From the NCBI GenBank assembly GCA_024638845.1, contig JAHEJN010000019.1:1-45443 (forward strand): 45,443 nucleotides of DNA. Direction: 5' to 3'. Numbering within the stretch: the first letter of the stretch is position 1; every line of letters starts with the position of its first letter. Positions 10,310-21,590 of the stretch are shown one piece after another. The translations under genes and the position numbers were made by a program. The notes under the pieces were generated by a model. That model had not been told where the DNA came from. It worked only from the letters and a program-made list of their open reading frames with translations, and searched no databases. The DNA comes from Acidimicrobiales bacterium (GTDB lineage Bacteria; Actinomycetota; Acidimicrobiia; Acidimicrobiales; JAHEJN01).

Positions 10310-10340
10310 GCCACAGGCGCGGACGGGAAGAGACGGACTC

Positions 10341-11270
10341 ATGTTTCTGCCTGCTCCTACGCGTGACCCGACGATCCCTACCCCGAGCCCGGCCCCGGAG
10401 CGGGCCACCCCCGTTGCGAGCGTTGCGCCCGATACGAGGCCCACGGCCGTCATCGAGATCGGCATCGTGGTCTCGGTCTTCCTGGCGTACAAGGCCGTCC
10501 GTTTCCTCGTACGTGACGACGCGGCGACGGCGTACGCCAACGCCCGTGAGCTCATCGGTTTCGAGCGCTCCATCCGGCTGTTCGTGGAGCCGGCCGTGCA
10601 GTCGTGGTTCCTCCAGTCGCAGTCGGCCATCGAGGCCCTCAACTGGTTCTACGCCCGCGTGCACCTGGTATCGACGGCCGTGGTGCTGGTGCTCCTCTTC
10701 ATCGTCGATCCGCGCACCTATCTGTGGCTTCGGCGCCGACTGGTCGCCTTGACGGTGCTGGCGCTGGCCATCCACGTGGGGTATCCGTTGGCCCCACCGC
10801 GCCTCGTCGGCGCGGCCGACATGATCGACACACTGCAGCGTTTCGGACCGGCCATCTACGCGCACGACTCGACGCTGAGCCGGATGGCCAACCCGTATGC
10901 GGCGATGCCCTCGCTCCACTTCGGTTACGCCGTACTCATCGCGTGGGCGCTGGTTCGCAGCCCGATTCTCCCCATCGGCCGCTGGTTGTACGTCCATCCC
11001 TTCCTGATGCTCGTTGCCATCGTCGCCACGGCAAATCACTACTGGCTCGATGCCATGGTGTGTGCGGTACTCATCGGCGTTGTCGACCTCGGTTGCCGCC
11101 ATCGCGGGCGACGGGCCGAGCTCCATGGAATGCTTCATGTTGCTGGAGGAGTTCCCTCCCTCACGACATCGCCGATCCACCACCGGAGCAACCATGCCCA
11201 CCATCACGGCCGATCTGACCACCGGATTCAAGGTCGAGATCTCCAATGGGAGCCACCAATGGTTCGCTGA
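10341..11270 (+). CDS. PAP2-superfamily membrane protein (inositolphosphotransferase-like)
   Basis: 309-residue polytopic membrane protein. After a Pro-rich N-terminus (1-35) come about six hydrophobic segments. The phosphatase/phosphotransferase core is PSLHFGYA (190-197) with the second signature ANHYWLDA (231-238), the pattern of the PAP2_3 group that includes inositolphosphoryl-lipid synthases. It probably removes or transfers a phosphate head group on a lipid at the outer face of the membrane. The last ~26 codons overlap the next gene out of frame by 77 nt, giving an unusual His-rich tail (residues ~275-292). The true biochemical substrate is unknown. Confidence 0.8.
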   Translation: MFLPAPTRDPTIPTPSPAPERATPVASVAPDTRPTAVIEIGIVVSVFLAYKAVRFLVRDDAATAYANARELIGFERSIRLFVEPAVQSWFLQSQSAIEALNWFYARVHLVSTAVVLVLLFIVDPRTYLWLRRRLVALTVLALAIHVGYPLAPPRLVGAADMIDTLQRFGPAIYAHDSTLSRMANPYAAMPSLHFGYAVLIAWALVRSPILPIGRWLYVHPFLMLVAIVATANHYWLDAMVCAVLIGVVDLGCRHRGRRAELHGMLHVAGGVPSLTTSPIHHRSNHAHHHGRSDHRIQGRDLQWEPPMVR

Positions 11271-11622
11271 CGAACCGGTGGATCTCGGCGGGACCGATGC
11301 CGGTCCGAATCCCTACGAGATGTTGCTGGGGTCGGTGGCTGCGTGCACCGCCATCACCTTGTCGATGTATGCCCAGCGCAAGGACATCCGCATCGACGCC
11401 ATCTCGGTGCGGTTTCACTACGAGAAAGTGCACGCCGACGACTGCTCGTTCTGCGATGACGACTCGACCGGCTTCATCGACACCGTACGCAGCGAGATCT
11501 TCGTCGACGGCGCCTTCACCGATGCGCAACGCGAGCGTCTGGCCGAGGTGGCCACACGGTGTCCGGTCCACAAGACGCTCGAGCGCGGCATCACCTTCGA
11601 CGACCACGTCGTGGTCGGCTGA
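11194..11622 (+). CDS. OsmC family peroxiredoxin-like protein
   Basis: 142 residues with the two OsmC/Ohr redox cysteines: Cys51 in GSVAACTAITLSMYA and Cys123 in ATRCPVHKTLERG. The family reduces organic hydroperoxides or related electrophiles in the cytoplasm. An additional pair, Cys84 and Cys87 (DDCSFCDD), is not part of the core motif and could be a redox or metal site. I start it at ATG 11194 because GGAG lies 6 nt upstream and the fold begins there; a longer open frame exists upstream but only inside the PAP2 gene. The two genes overlap by 77 nt in different frames. A hairpin spans the stop codon. Confidence 0.9.
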   Translation: MPTITADLTTGFKVEISNGSHQWFADEPVDLGGTDAGPNPYEMLLGSVAACTAITLSMYAQRKDIRIDAISVRFHYEKVHADDCSFCDDDSTGFIDTVRSEIFVDGAFTDAQRERLAEVATRCPVHKTLERGITFDDHVVVG

Positions 11623-11630
11623 CCACGACG
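11607..11630 (+). terminator. Hairpin across the osmC-family stop codon
   Basis: CGTCGTGGTC and GACCACGACG form a perfect 10-bp stem around the loop GGCT; the TGA stop (11620-11622) straddles loop and stem. No T-tract follows, so it may act as a 3' end stabiliser rather than a classical terminator. Confidence 0.45.
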
Positions 11631-11670
11631 ACCGGCTCATGACCACGCCGATCTCCCCAAGAATGGCGAT

Positions 11671-11698
11671 TTGTAGGGCCAACGGTCACGGGTAGAAT
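11671..11698 (+). promoter_or_regulatory. Leaderless promoter of the small membrane protein gene
   Basis: TTGTAG (11671-11676) and TAGAAT (11693-11698) are 16 nt apart. The GTG start at 11705 follows 6 nt later, the clearest leaderless promoter in the window. Confidence 0.6.
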
Positions 11699-11704
11699 TG
11701 CCCA

Positions 11705-12079
11705 GTGGTCGACGTCCTCCTCTCACCCAGCCGCATCGGATGGCCAACCGCCGTGTTGGCCACGGTGTGGCTGATCGCGCTGGGTGAGGGTGTGCGCACG
11801 ATTGCGTGGGCCCGCAACGACGCGTTCGCCCGCTACGCGGCCTGGACCGTGCCGTTTCACGGCAAGCGTTCCCGCCGAGCCTTCGTCGCGGCCGCCGACC
11901 GGCTCAAGTCGGGGCTGCGCCCGGCCGCGGTCCTGCCCCTGGTGCTGGCACCCATGCCGATGATGCGGCCCCCGGCCGACATCACGACGGCAATCGTCGG
12001 GGTGGCCGTGCTCTGGTGGCTGGTGTTCACCACTGCCGCCGTGCTGGGGGCTCAGGTCACCCTTCGCTCAGCGGCCTGA
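11705..12079 (+). CDS. Small membrane protein of unknown function
   Basis: 124 residues, not recognised. Two or three hydrophobic segments can be seen: ~12-30 (WPTAVLATVWLIALGEGV), ~72-86 and a strong C-terminal one ~94-117. The middle is basic (HGKRSRRAFVAAADRLKSG, ~52-70). The well-formed promoter and in-frame GTG at +1, together with high third-position GC, support it as a real gene despite the lack of a family. Its last 12 nt overlap the end of the convergent methyltransferase gene. No clue to function from neighbours. Confidence 0.65.
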   Translation: MVDVLLSPSRIGWPTAVLATVWLIALGEGVRTIAWARNDAFARYAAWTVPFHGKRSRRAFVAAADRLKSGLRPAAVLPLVLAPMPMMRPPADITTAIVGVAVLWWLVFTTAAVLGAQVTLRSAA

Positions 12080-12862
12080 CTCCGCCCGCCCCAGTTCCAG
12101 CGTGTGCCATTCCCGGATGGTTGCGTGGGCTCGCGCCACGTGGTCGGGATATGCCGCGATCGCCCGATCGAGCTGATTCTCGAGGATGCCGCCGACGACG
12201 ATCGACCCGGTGACGTGTCGGGCGATGGCGGGGGCGATCCGCTCGTGCACGTCGATCGTGACATTCACGAGGGCGACCTCGACGGCGCGGTCGAATCGGG
12301 CGGCGTCGTCGTCGATGACCTCGACCGCATGCGACAAGTCGTTGGCCGCGACATTACGTCGCGTCGCGGCCAGCGCAGCACGGTCGTTGTCGATCGCGAA
12401 GACCGGTGAGGCCCCGAGGGTGGCGGCGGCGACGGCCACGATGCCGGTGCCGCAGCCGATGTCGGCGACGGCCAATCCCTCGACGTCGAGTGCGGTCAGT
12501 GCCGCAAGCATCAACCTGGTGCTGGGGTGAGCGCCGTGGCCGAAGGCATCACCCGGATCGATCGACAGCGAAATGAGCCCGAGCGAGGCCGAGTCGTCTT
12601 CGGCGAGAGCCCACGGAGGAGCGATGTCGAACGGCCCGACCCGCGACGGTGCGGCGAAGGGGCGGGTGTCCGACGGTGGAGGGTCGGCCACCGAGACGGC
12701 GGCGGGGAAGGCGTCGAGCGGCGGGGCGCCCGCGAACGTGGCGAGCAGAGCGGCATGTTCGTGGCCGATCGGCTGCTCTTCGATACCGAGGGCGCCGGCC
12801 GCCCACAGTCGGCCCGACTCGATGTCGATGTCGCCGTTGGCCACGACGAGTCGGAGTCGCAA
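12068..12862 (-). CDS. PrmA-like SAM-dependent methyltransferase
   Basis: 264-residue class I methyltransferase. The SAM motif is ADIGCGTGIVAVAA (133-146). The preceding DPGDAFGHGAHPSTRL (102-117) is very close to the DPGxAFGTGxHxTT signature of ribosomal protein L11 methyltransferase, and VNVTIDVHERIAP replaces the usual NIL segment. It would trimethylate lysines of L11 if it is a true PrmA, but the N-terminal domain is divergent and the usual dnaJ/rsmE context is absent, so another protein substrate is possible. The TTG start at 12862 lies 2 nt after the stop of the MFS gene, making it the third gene of the amidase-MFS-methyltransferase operon. Confidence 0.82.
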   Translation of the reverse strand: MRLRLVVANGDIDIESGRLWAAGALGIEEQPIGHEHAALLATFAGAPPLDAFPAAVSVADPPPSDTRPFAAPSRVGPFDIAPPWALAEDDSASLGLISLSIDPGDAFGHGAHPSTRLMLAALTALDVEGLAVADIGCGTGIVAVAAATLGASPVFAIDNDRAALAATRRNVAANDLSHAVEVIDDDAARFDRAVEVALVNVTIDVHERIAPAIARHVTGSIVVGGILENQLDRAIAAYPDHVARAHATIREWHTLELGRAESGR

Positions 12863-12864
12863 GA

Positions 12865-14442
12865 TCAGGGCCTTGCGCTCTCGGCCGCCACCGGGGCCGG
12901 CTTCGCACTGTGGGCGGGGTAGTAGATCCAGATGATCGCCGCGGCGACCAGGCCGACCACGGTGGCCACGACGAACGCGAGTGTCATGCCGTCGGTGAAG
13001 GCGTCGCCGGCGCTCTGGATGAGGGCCAGGGCCTCGGGGCCGTCGAGGCCTGCCGCGACCTGGAAGGCGCCCCCCACCGAGTCGCTCGCCGTCTCAGCCA
13101 GCGGCTCGGGCAGCTCGCGTGGGATCGACGTTTCGAGCGCCGACCGGTAGCCACCGGCCATGATGGTGCCGAGCACAGCGATGCCCAGGGCGCCGCCCAC
13201 CTCGCGGGTCGTGTCGTTGACCGCCGAGCCGACGCCGGCCTTGCTCTGGGGCAGCGAGCCGAGTATCGCACCGGTCGCGGCGGGCATCAGAACGGCCATG
13301 CCACCGGCGATCAACACGATCCCGATCGCCACGATCAGGTACGGCGTAGCGGGCTCGAGCCTGCTCAGCACGAAGAACCCGACCGCCTGCACGACCAAGC
13401 CGAGGGTGATCGCGCCACGGTTGCCGATCTTGGCGGCGATGTTCGGCGAGCGGGGCGCGATGGCCACCATGGTTGCCGCGAAGGGCAGGTTTCGGAGACC
13501 GGCACCGAGGGGGCTGTGACCCTGGGTGAACTGGAAGAACTGGGTGAGCAGGAAGAACATGCCGAACATCACCGCGAAAGCGGCACTGATCGTGAAGCTG
13601 CCGAGGGCGAAGGGGCGCACCCGGAACAACCGCGGATCGAGCATGGGGAAAGTGGTCGTGCGCTCGAACATCACCCACCCGGCCAGGAAGACCGCAGCCG
13701 CCACGAACCAGCCGATCGTGCTTCCGGTCGCCCAGCCGTTCTCGCCCCCGGCGATGATGGCGTACACGAGTGCCCCCAGCCCGGCTATCGACAGCAGCGA
13801 GCCCACGAGATCGAGCGGGCGTTCCTCGTCGTCACGGGAGGTCGGTACCAGGGTCGAGATCAGGCCGAAGGCGATGGCGGCGATCGGCACGTTGATGAAG
13901 AAGATCGAACCCCACCAGAACTGCTCGAGGAGGAGACCGCCACCGATGATGCCGATGGCTCCCCCGGCGCCGGCGAAGCCCGACCACACGGCGATGGCCT
14001 TGACCCGCTCGTGCGGCGGGAAGACCTCGGTCAGGATCGACAGCGTGGCCGGCATGATCAAGGCCGCGCCGACGCCCATGCTGCCGCGTGCGGTGATGAG
14101 CGCCATCGGCGTGTCGCTGTATGACGCCCACAGCGCGCCGGCGGTGAAGATCGCGAGTCCGACCAGGAGCGCACCCTTGCGGCCGTAGCGGTCACCGATG
14201 GCGCCGGCCGGCAACAGCAAGCCGGCGAACACCAGCGCGTAGGAGTCGACGATCCAGAGCTGCTCGGTCTGGCTCGGCTCGAGCGCGTTGATGATGGAGG
14301 GAATGGCGATGTTCAGCGAGCTGACACCGGCCACCACGAGGATCAGGCAGCCGCACATGATGGCGAGGATCTGCCACTTGCGCGGATGACCCGTCGGGAG
14401 CTCGTCTATTTCGATCTCGGACTCGTCCCGGGGGGACGGCAT
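12865..14442 (-). CDS. MFS drug efflux transporter, DHA2 (14-TM) family
   Basis: 525 residues, QacA/EmrB-type proton antiporter. Recognisable features are IAIPSIINALEPSQTEQLWI in TM1-TM2, motif A GAIGDRYGRKGALL, the antiporter motif C region WSGFAGAGGAIGIIGGGLL in TM5, and PAATGAILGSLPQSKAGVGS in the second half. Length and helix count fit the 14-TM group exporting cationic drugs and dyes. The short acidic N-terminus (RDESEIEIDELP) is cytoplasmic. The ATG overlaps the amidase stop by one base (TGATG), so translation is coupled to the upstream gene, which may detoxify or release a compound that this carrier exports. No TetR-type regulator gene is adjacent. Confidence 0.9.
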   Translation of the reverse strand: MPSPRDESEIEIDELPTGHPRKWQILAIMCGCLILVVAGVSSLNIAIPSIINALEPSQTEQLWIVDSYALVFAGLLLPAGAIGDRYGRKGALLVGLAIFTAGALWASYSDTPMALITARGSMGVGAALIMPATLSILTEVFPPHERVKAIAVWSGFAGAGGAIGIIGGGLLLEQFWWGSIFFINVPIAAIAFGLISTLVPTSRDDEERPLDLVGSLLSIAGLGALVYAIIAGGENGWATGSTIGWFVAAAVFLAGWVMFERTTTFPMLDPRLFRVRPFALGSFTISAAFAVMFGMFFLLTQFFQFTQGHSPLGAGLRNLPFAATMVAIAPRSPNIAAKIGNRGAITLGLVVQAVGFFVLSRLEPATPYLIVAIGIVLIAGGMAVLMPAATGAILGSLPQSKAGVGSAVNDTTREVGGALGIAVLGTIMAGGYRSALETSIPRELPEPLAETASDSVGGAFQVAAGLDGPEALALIQSAGDAFTDGMTLAFVVATVVGLVAAAIIWIYYPAHSAKPAPVAAESARP

Positions 14443-15857
14443 CAGCCGAAGACCGAAGGCACGCGATCGACCCACGGCGCCGCCTCTTCGATCTGGGCGG
14501 CAAGGCGGATGAGCATGGCCTCGTCGTCGATCGGACCCACGAACTGCACGCCGACGGGGAGATCGTCGTCGGTCCAGTGCAGGGGGAGGGAGACGCCGGG
14601 TTGACCGGTGACGTTGAACTGCGGGGTGAACTGGAGGATGCTGGTGAGCCGCTCGGTGCCGAGCTCGGCATCTCGGAGCCAGCCGATCGGCGGTGGCGGC
14701 ACGGCGATGACCGGGGTCACCAGCACGTCGAACTGGTCCCACCAGGCATGCATCCGACGCGACCAGGAATGCAGCCAACTCACCGAGTTGACGTAGGTCG
14801 AAGCCGGGATGGTCTTGCCCAGCGAAGCCATGAACCAGTTGTCGGCCTCGACGTCGGCCTCGGTCAGCTCCCGTCCCAAGGTGACGGCGTGCTTCTCGAA
14901 TTCCGCCGCCATCGATGCGGCCACCGCGGTGACGAAGTGGTGGGGGAACTCGGGGTCGGCCATGGGCGGCGGATGAGCGACCTCCACGTGGTGGCCGAGG
15001 CTCTCCAGCAGACCGCCGGCCCGCTGCACCGCGTCGGCGCAATCGACGTGCGTGTCGACCGACTCGTGGGTCGGGGCGATGCCGACGCGTAGCTGCCCGG
15101 GAGCGACTCCCACCTCGGCGGCAAAGGGTCGCCGTGGCGGCGGAGCAACGTAGGGGTCGCCGGTGCGGCGGCCCTGCATCACGTCGAGGATCGCGGCTGT
15201 GTCGCGGACGGTGCGCGAAACCGCACCGTCGGTGGATGCACCGGCCCATGACTCACCCGCAGCGGGTCCGAGGGACACCCGTCCTCGGCTGGGCTTGAGC
15301 CCGACGATCCCACACTCGCTGGCCGGGACCCGTATCGATCCGCCGCCGTCGCTCGCATGGGCCATGGGCACCATTCCTGTCGCGACGGCCGCCGCGGAGC
15401 CTCCCGAGCTTCCGCCGGCGGAACGGTCGGGGTTCCACGGATTACGGGTCACTCCGAACGCCGTCGGCTCGGTGGTGACCGTGCTCCCGAACTCGGGCGT
15501 GTTGGTACGACCGAGCGTGACGAGACCGGCACCTCGGATCGATTCGTACATGAACGAGTCGACGTCGGCCCTGACGTCGGCATCCTTCATGGCCTGGCAG
15601 CCGACGTGAAGCGGTTCGCCGGCCATGGCGCAGCGAAGGTCCTTCACGAGGAACGGGACGCCGCGAAACGGGCCCTCGGGCAGATCGCCTGCCGCTTCGG
15701 CCCGGGCGGCGTCGAACCGCTCGTGGATCACCGCGTTCACGACGGGATTGGTGCGCTCGATGCGGGCGATGGCCTCGTCGACGAGCTCGAGCGGTGAGGC
15801 TTCGCCCCGGGCGACCAGGGCGGCAAGCGCAGTGGCATCGGGGAGTGGAGTCGGCAT
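14442..15857 (-). CDS. Amidase, amidase-signature family
   Basis: 471 residues. The Ser-cisSer-Lys triad of the amidase signature fold can be assigned: Lys72 in GVPFLVKDL, cis-Ser150 in SAGGSSGGSAA and nucleophile Ser174 in DGGGSIRVPAS. The long C-terminal lobe ends with QFNVTGQPGVSLPL, normal for aryl/acyl amide hydrolases in this family. It is not GatA: there is no gatB/gatC and the specificity loop differs. The frame is open far upstream, but ATG 15857 is preceded by TACGGT with a 6-nt gap, fixing a leaderless start. First gene of the three-gene operon with a DHA2 exporter and a methyltransferase. Substrate unknown. Confidence 0.9.
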   Translation of the reverse strand: MPTPLPDATALAALVARGEASPLELVDEAIARIERTNPVVNAVIHERFDAARAEAAGDLPEGPFRGVPFLVKDLRCAMAGEPLHVGCQAMKDADVRADVDSFMYESIRGAGLVTLGRTNTPEFGSTVTTEPTAFGVTRNPWNPDRSAGGSSGGSAAAVATGMVPMAHASDGGGSIRVPASECGIVGLKPSRGRVSLGPAAGESWAGASTDGAVSRTVRDTAAILDVMQGRRTGDPYVAPPPRRPFAAEVGVAPGQLRVGIAPTHESVDTHVDCADAVQRAGGLLESLGHHVEVAHPPPMADPEFPHHFVTAVAASMAAEFEKHAVTLGRELTEADVEADNWFMASLGKTIPASTYVNSVSWLHSWSRRMHAWWDQFDVLVTPVIAVPPPPIGWLRDAELGTERLTSILQFTPQFNVTGQPGVSLPLHWTDDDLPVGVQFVGPIDDEAMLIRLAAQIEEAAPWVDRVPSVFG

Positions 15858-15863
15858 GGGCGC

Positions 15864-15869
15864 ACCGTA
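15864..15869 (-). promoter_or_regulatory. Leaderless -10 element of the amidase operon
   Basis: Minus-strand TACGGT ends 6 nt before the ATG at 15857. TTCGAC 18 nt further upstream is a plausible -35. Confidence 0.5.
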
Positions 15870-15917
15870 CCGCTCGGGTCCTGGCCGGTCGAAGTGAGTG
15901 CCCAACGGGGCGTTCTG

Positions 15918-15923
15918 TAGGAT
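15918..15923 (+). promoter_or_regulatory. -10 element of the mutA-mutB-meaB operon
   Basis: TAGGAT ends 9 nt before the ATG at 15933, predicting a leader of only two or three bases. It is back-to-back with the amidase promoter in a 75-bp gap. Confidence 0.35.
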
Positions 15924-15932
15924 CGGCGGCGT

Positions 15933-17026
15933 ATGACACGCGTGATCGAGGGCGTCGAGGTGGCCGAGCTGTACACCTCGGCCGACCGGCCGGCACCACT
16001 GGCAGGAGCCGCAGGGGGGCGCCCGGATCGACGCTGGGAGATCCGCCAACGCCACACCGGACCCGAGGCGGCGGCGGTCAACGCGGCGGTGCTCGAGGAC
16101 CTCCGCGGCGGTGTCGAGGCCGTCGAGCTGAACGATGTCGAACCAGCCGGTCTTGCCAATGCACTGGAAGGCGTGTTGCTCGACGTTGCCCCCGTCTGCC
16201 TGTCGGCCAACGGCGACGGAGCCGGCGCCTGGGCGTTGATGGGTCTGTGGTCGGACGCGGTCGCCGACGACGCGTGCGCCGGCGCATTCGGCATCGATCC
16301 GCTGGGTGCCGGCGCGGCACTCGATCCGGCGGCCGAGGCCGCCCTGGTGGCGGCCGCCGTAGTGAGCGCCGAACGGTTCCCGCAGGTCCGATCGGTCGGT
16401 GTCGACGCGACGAGATACCTCGACGCGGGCCCGGCGCTCGAGCTGGGCTTTTCGCTCGCCACGGCCGTCGAGTATCTGCGCGTCCTCGACATGGGTGGTC
16501 TCGGTGTCGACGCGGCAGCCGCGGAGCTGGAGTTCACCTACGGCGCCACGGCCGATCAGTTCGTCACGATCGCCAAGCTCCGCGCCGCCCGAGCCATGTG
16601 GCACCGGGTCGTGAGTGTCTGCGGGGGCAACCCCGATGGCGCCCGCCAACGCCAACGGGCGATCACCGCGCCGCCTCGTGGCGACGATGCCTGGAGTGAC
16701 GTGCTGCGGGCGACCACGGCTTGCTTCGCCGCCGGCGTCGGCGGCGCCGACGCCGTCACGGTGATCCCCTTCGCTTCCGGCGACTACTCCGACGACGTCG
16801 CCCGGCGCATGGCCCGCAACACCCACCATCTCCTGCTCGACGAAGCTCACGTGGCCGAGGTGGCCGATCCGGCGGCCGGCGCGCCGTACGTCGAGTCGCT
16901 CACCCATGTGTTCGCCCGCCGGGGGTGGGCGGTGTTCCAGGCCGTCGAGGCGGCAGGAGGCATGGGCGCGGCCCTGGAGTCGGGGTTCGTCGACCGCCGG
17001 TTGGGCTCGACCGGTGACGAGGCATC

Positions 17027-17030
<4 letters not shown>
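15933..17030 (+). CDS. mutA: Methylmalonyl-CoA mutase small (beta) subunit, barrel only
   Basis: 365 residues related to the TIM-barrel part of MutA, the non-catalytic partner that pairs with MutB. Shared landmarks include [41 protein letters not shown] and the late [22 protein letters not shown] / [18 protein letters not shown]. Typical MutA proteins are ~600-640 aa and end in a degenerate cobalamin-binding domain; here the protein stops right after the barrel. No remnant of the missing domain follows, because the stop overlaps the mutB start (GTGA). The subunit should still support dimerisation, but this shortened form is worth noting. Expressed as the first gene of mutA-mutB-meaB. Confidence 0.9.
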
Positions 17031-19153
<2,123 letters not shown>

Positions 19154-19154
19154 G

Positions 19155-20138
19155 ATGGTCGACACCGCCGACCTGGCCGACGCCGTGCTGTCGGGCGACC
19201 GCACCGCGATCGGTCGGGCCATCACCCTCGTCGAGTCCGACCATGCCGAGCATCGGGCCGATGCCGGCGCTCTGCTCGTCGCCCTCACGCCCTTCAGCGG
19301 CAACGCCACCCGGGTCGGCATCACCGGGCTTCCCGGCGCGGGGAAGAGCACCTTCATCGACGCGCTCGGAACGCAGCTCACCAACGCCGGGAAGCGAGTG
19401 GCCGTGTTGGCCGTCGACCCGTCGAGCTCGGTCCACGGCGGATCGATTCTCGGCGACAAGACGCGCATGGCTCGTCTGTCGAACGATCCGTCGGCGTTCA
19501 TCCGGCCCTCACCATCGTCGGGAGCCCTCGGCGGTGTCACTCGTCATACGAGAGAGACGATGGTGGTGCTGGAAGCGGCCGGCTACGACGTCGTGCTGGT
19601 GGAGACCGTCGGTATCGGTCAGTCCGAGACGACCGTTCGCGACATGGTCGACACCTTCGTCGTGTTGGCCATCGGCGGCGCGGGTGACGAGCTCCAGGGC
19701 ATCAAGAAGGGAGTGCTCGAACTGGCCGACATCGTGGTCGTGAACAAGTCCGACGGCGATCGCGTCTCGGCGGCGGAGACCGCGGCACGCGACATCTCGA
19801 CCGCGCTCCACCTCGTGACCCCGCCGACGGCCGCCTGGCAACCGCCGGTGCTCACCGCCAGCGCGCTCCACGAGGAAGGGCTCGACCTCGTGTGGGGCCA
19901 GATCGGCCGGCACCGCGACCTGTTGGTCGAGACCGGCGAGCTCGAATCGCGACGCCGTCAGCAGCTCGTGCACTGGATGTGGTCGATGGCCGAAGCCGAC
20001 ATCCTCGAGCGGTTCCGGTCAGACGCCGGTGTTCGCCGAGTCAGCTCCGAGGTCGAGGCGGCCGTGTTGGCAGGAGAGCTGAGTGCCCCCGAGGCCGCCG
20101 AGGCGATCCTGCGGGCCTTCGGTGTGATCGAGGGCTGA
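19155..20138 (+). CDS. meaB: Methylmalonyl-CoA mutase chaperone GTPase
   Basis: 327-residue G3E-family P-loop GTPase that gates adenosylcobalamin loading and protects the mutase from inactivation. Visible elements: Walker A GLPGAGKST (58-66), the switch region DPSSSVHGGSILGDKTRM, the GxxG-type VETVGIGQSET, and the base-specificity NKSD motif (VVVNKSDGD). The C-terminal dimerisation helix region ends in PEAAEAILRAFGVIEG. ATG 19155 directly follows the mutB stop. Convergent with the PIN-PhoH gene with a 13-bp gap. Confidence 0.95.
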   Translation: MVDTADLADAVLSGDRTAIGRAITLVESDHAEHRADAGALLVALTPFSGNATRVGITGLPGAGKSTFIDALGTQLTNAGKRVAVLAVDPSSSVHGGSILGDKTRMARLSNDPSAFIRPSPSSGALGGVTRHTRETMVVLEAAGYDVVLVETVGIGQSETTVRDMVDTFVVLAIGGAGDELQGIKKGVLELADIVVVNKSDGDRVSAAETAARDISTALHLVTPPTAAWQPPVLTASALHEEGLDLVWGQIGRHRDLLVETGELESRRRQQLVHWMWSMAEADILERFRSDAGVRRVSSEVEAAVLAGELSAPEAAEAILRAFGVIEG

Positions 20139-20151
20139 ACGGTCGGGGGGA

Positions 20152-21495
20152 TCAGATTCCGGGCAGCGCGTGCTGCGGGGTCCGGATCGCGCCGTCGGTC
20201 GACAGCCGGCCGACGTCGAGCATGTCGCCGACCAAGCGGGCGATGGGGCTGCGTTCGCTGCGACTGAGCGTGATGTGGGCGAACAGCGGGTGACCTCGGA
20301 GTCCGGCGATCACCGCGGCCACGCCGTCGTGACGACCGACGTGGAGGTTGTCACGTTGCGCGACGTCGTGGGTGAGCACCACACGGCTGTTGTGGCCCAG
20401 ACGGGTCAACGCGGTGAGCAGCACGCCTCGTTCGAGGTTCTGAGCCTCGTCGATGATCACGAAGGCATCGGTGAGGCTGCGACCACGGATGTGGGTGAGC
20501 GGCAGCACTTCGAGCTGTTGTCGGCCGAGGACCTCGTCGATCACGTTCTCACCCACGATCGCCTCGAGCGCATCGATCACCGCGGCGCTCCACGGCGTCA
20601 TCTTCTCGGTCTCGTCGCCGGGCAGGTAGCCGAGATCCTGGCCACCCACGGCGTACAGGGGCCGGAAGACCAGCACCTTGCGGTGCGTGCGGCGTTCGAG
20701 CACGGCGTCGAGCCCGGCGGCGAGCGCGAGCACGCTCTTGCCGGTGCCGGCGTTACCGCCCAGCGACACGATGCCGATGCTGTCGTCGGCGAGCAGGTCG
20801 ATGGCGACACGCTGTTCGGCGTTTCGGCCCCGTACGTCGAAGAGCGCGCCGTGAGGGCTGATGAGCCTCACGGTGCCGTCGGCGGTCACCCGTCCGAGCG
20901 CCGACTGAGAGCCCGAGGTGAGCGCTACGCCGGTGTGCACAGGGAGGCCGTGAGCCAGCTCGACGTCGGCGATGCCGTCGGCGAAGAGGTCGTCGATGTC
21001 GAGGGAGTCGACTTCGAAACCGAAGAACCCCGACCATTCGGGTAGCGAGCTGAGCTCGTTGCGGTACTCCTCGGCTTCGAGGCCGACGACGGCGGCCTTG
21101 AGCCGAAGCGGCAGGTCTTTCGACACCAGGACGACGCGACCCTCTTCCCGGGCCAGGTTGTAGGCAACGGTGAGGATTCGGGAGTCGTTGGACCCGTCGT
21201 TGAATGCCTCGGGCAGGCCCAGCGGGTCGACATGGTTCAGCTCGACGCGAAGCGTTCCGCCCTCGGCCACGATGGGAACCGGATGATCGAGACCGCCGCC
21301 GGCGATCCGGATCGACTCGAGCGAGCGCAGCGCAGTGCGGGCCGCCCACCCGAGGTCGGGATGGTGGCGCTTGGCTTCGAGCTCGGTGAGCACCACCACG
21401 GGGAGGACGACATCGTTGTCCTCGAAATGGAAGAGTGCGTTCGGATCGGCCAGGAGAACCGAGGTGTCGAGAACATAGGTTGTCGCAGAGGTCAT
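20152..21495 (-). CDS. PIN-PhoH fusion ATPase/ribonuclease (PhoH2 type)
   Basis: 447 residues joining two domains. The N-terminal PIN nuclease (1-~135) shows the acidic set Asp10 (LDTSVLL), Glu38 (LTELEAK), Asp104 (NDSRIL) and Asp127 (VSKDLPLR). The PhoH ATPase (~225-440) has Walker A GNAGTGKS (247-254) and Walker B VIIDEAQN (346-353). Related actinobacterial PhoH2 proteins act as ATP-driven RNA helicase-RNases and some are paired with an upstream antitoxin; no antitoxin ORF is visible here. ATG 21495 has TAGCGT 10 nt upstream, giving a very short leader. Conserved and intact. Confidence 0.93.
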   Translation of the reverse strand: MTSATTYVLDTSVLLADPNALFHFEDNDVVLPVVVLTELEAKRHHPDLGWAARTALRSLESIRIAGGGLDHPVPIVAEGGTLRVELNHVDPLGLPEAFNDGSNDSRILTVAYNLAREEGRVVLVSKDLPLRLKAAVVGLEAEEYRNELSSLPEWSGFFGFEVDSLDIDDLFADGIADVELAHGLPVHTGVALTSGSQSALGRVTADGTVRLISPHGALFDVRGRNAEQRVAIDLLADDSIGIVSLGGNAGTGKSVLALAAGLDAVLERRTHRKVLVFRPLYAVGGQDLGYLPGDETEKMTPWSAAVIDALEAIVGENVIDEVLGRQQLEVLPLTHIRGRSLTDAFVIIDEAQNLERGVLLTALTRLGHNSRVVLTHDVAQRDNLHVGRHDGVAAVIAGLRGHPLFAHITLSRSERSPIARLVGDMLDVGRLSTDGAIRTPQHALPGI

Positions 21496-21505
21496 GTTGT
21501 TCTCG

Positions 21506-21511
21506 ACGCTA
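21506..21511 (-). promoter_or_regulatory. -10 element of the PIN-PhoH gene
   Basis: Minus-strand TAGCGT, the same hexamer as used before the MFS, thrB and MscS genes, lies 10 nt before the ATG. Confidence 0.35.
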
Positions 21512-21590
21512 AACCATCGCGAACGACAACGGTGTGATTTGCCGGTGACGGTTCGGTGACGATCGGTGGTCGGGCTCGAAAACAGTCGAC

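Noticed and set aside
12649-14124. 491-codon plus-strand frame antisense to the DHA2 carrier
   Set aside because: Composition is Arg/Glu/Gly/His-rich with no domain; it mirrors the carrier's codons.
20152-21495. PIN-PhoH as the toxin of a toxin-antitoxin pair
   Set aside because: No upstream small antitoxin gene is present; the gene has its own near-leaderless start.
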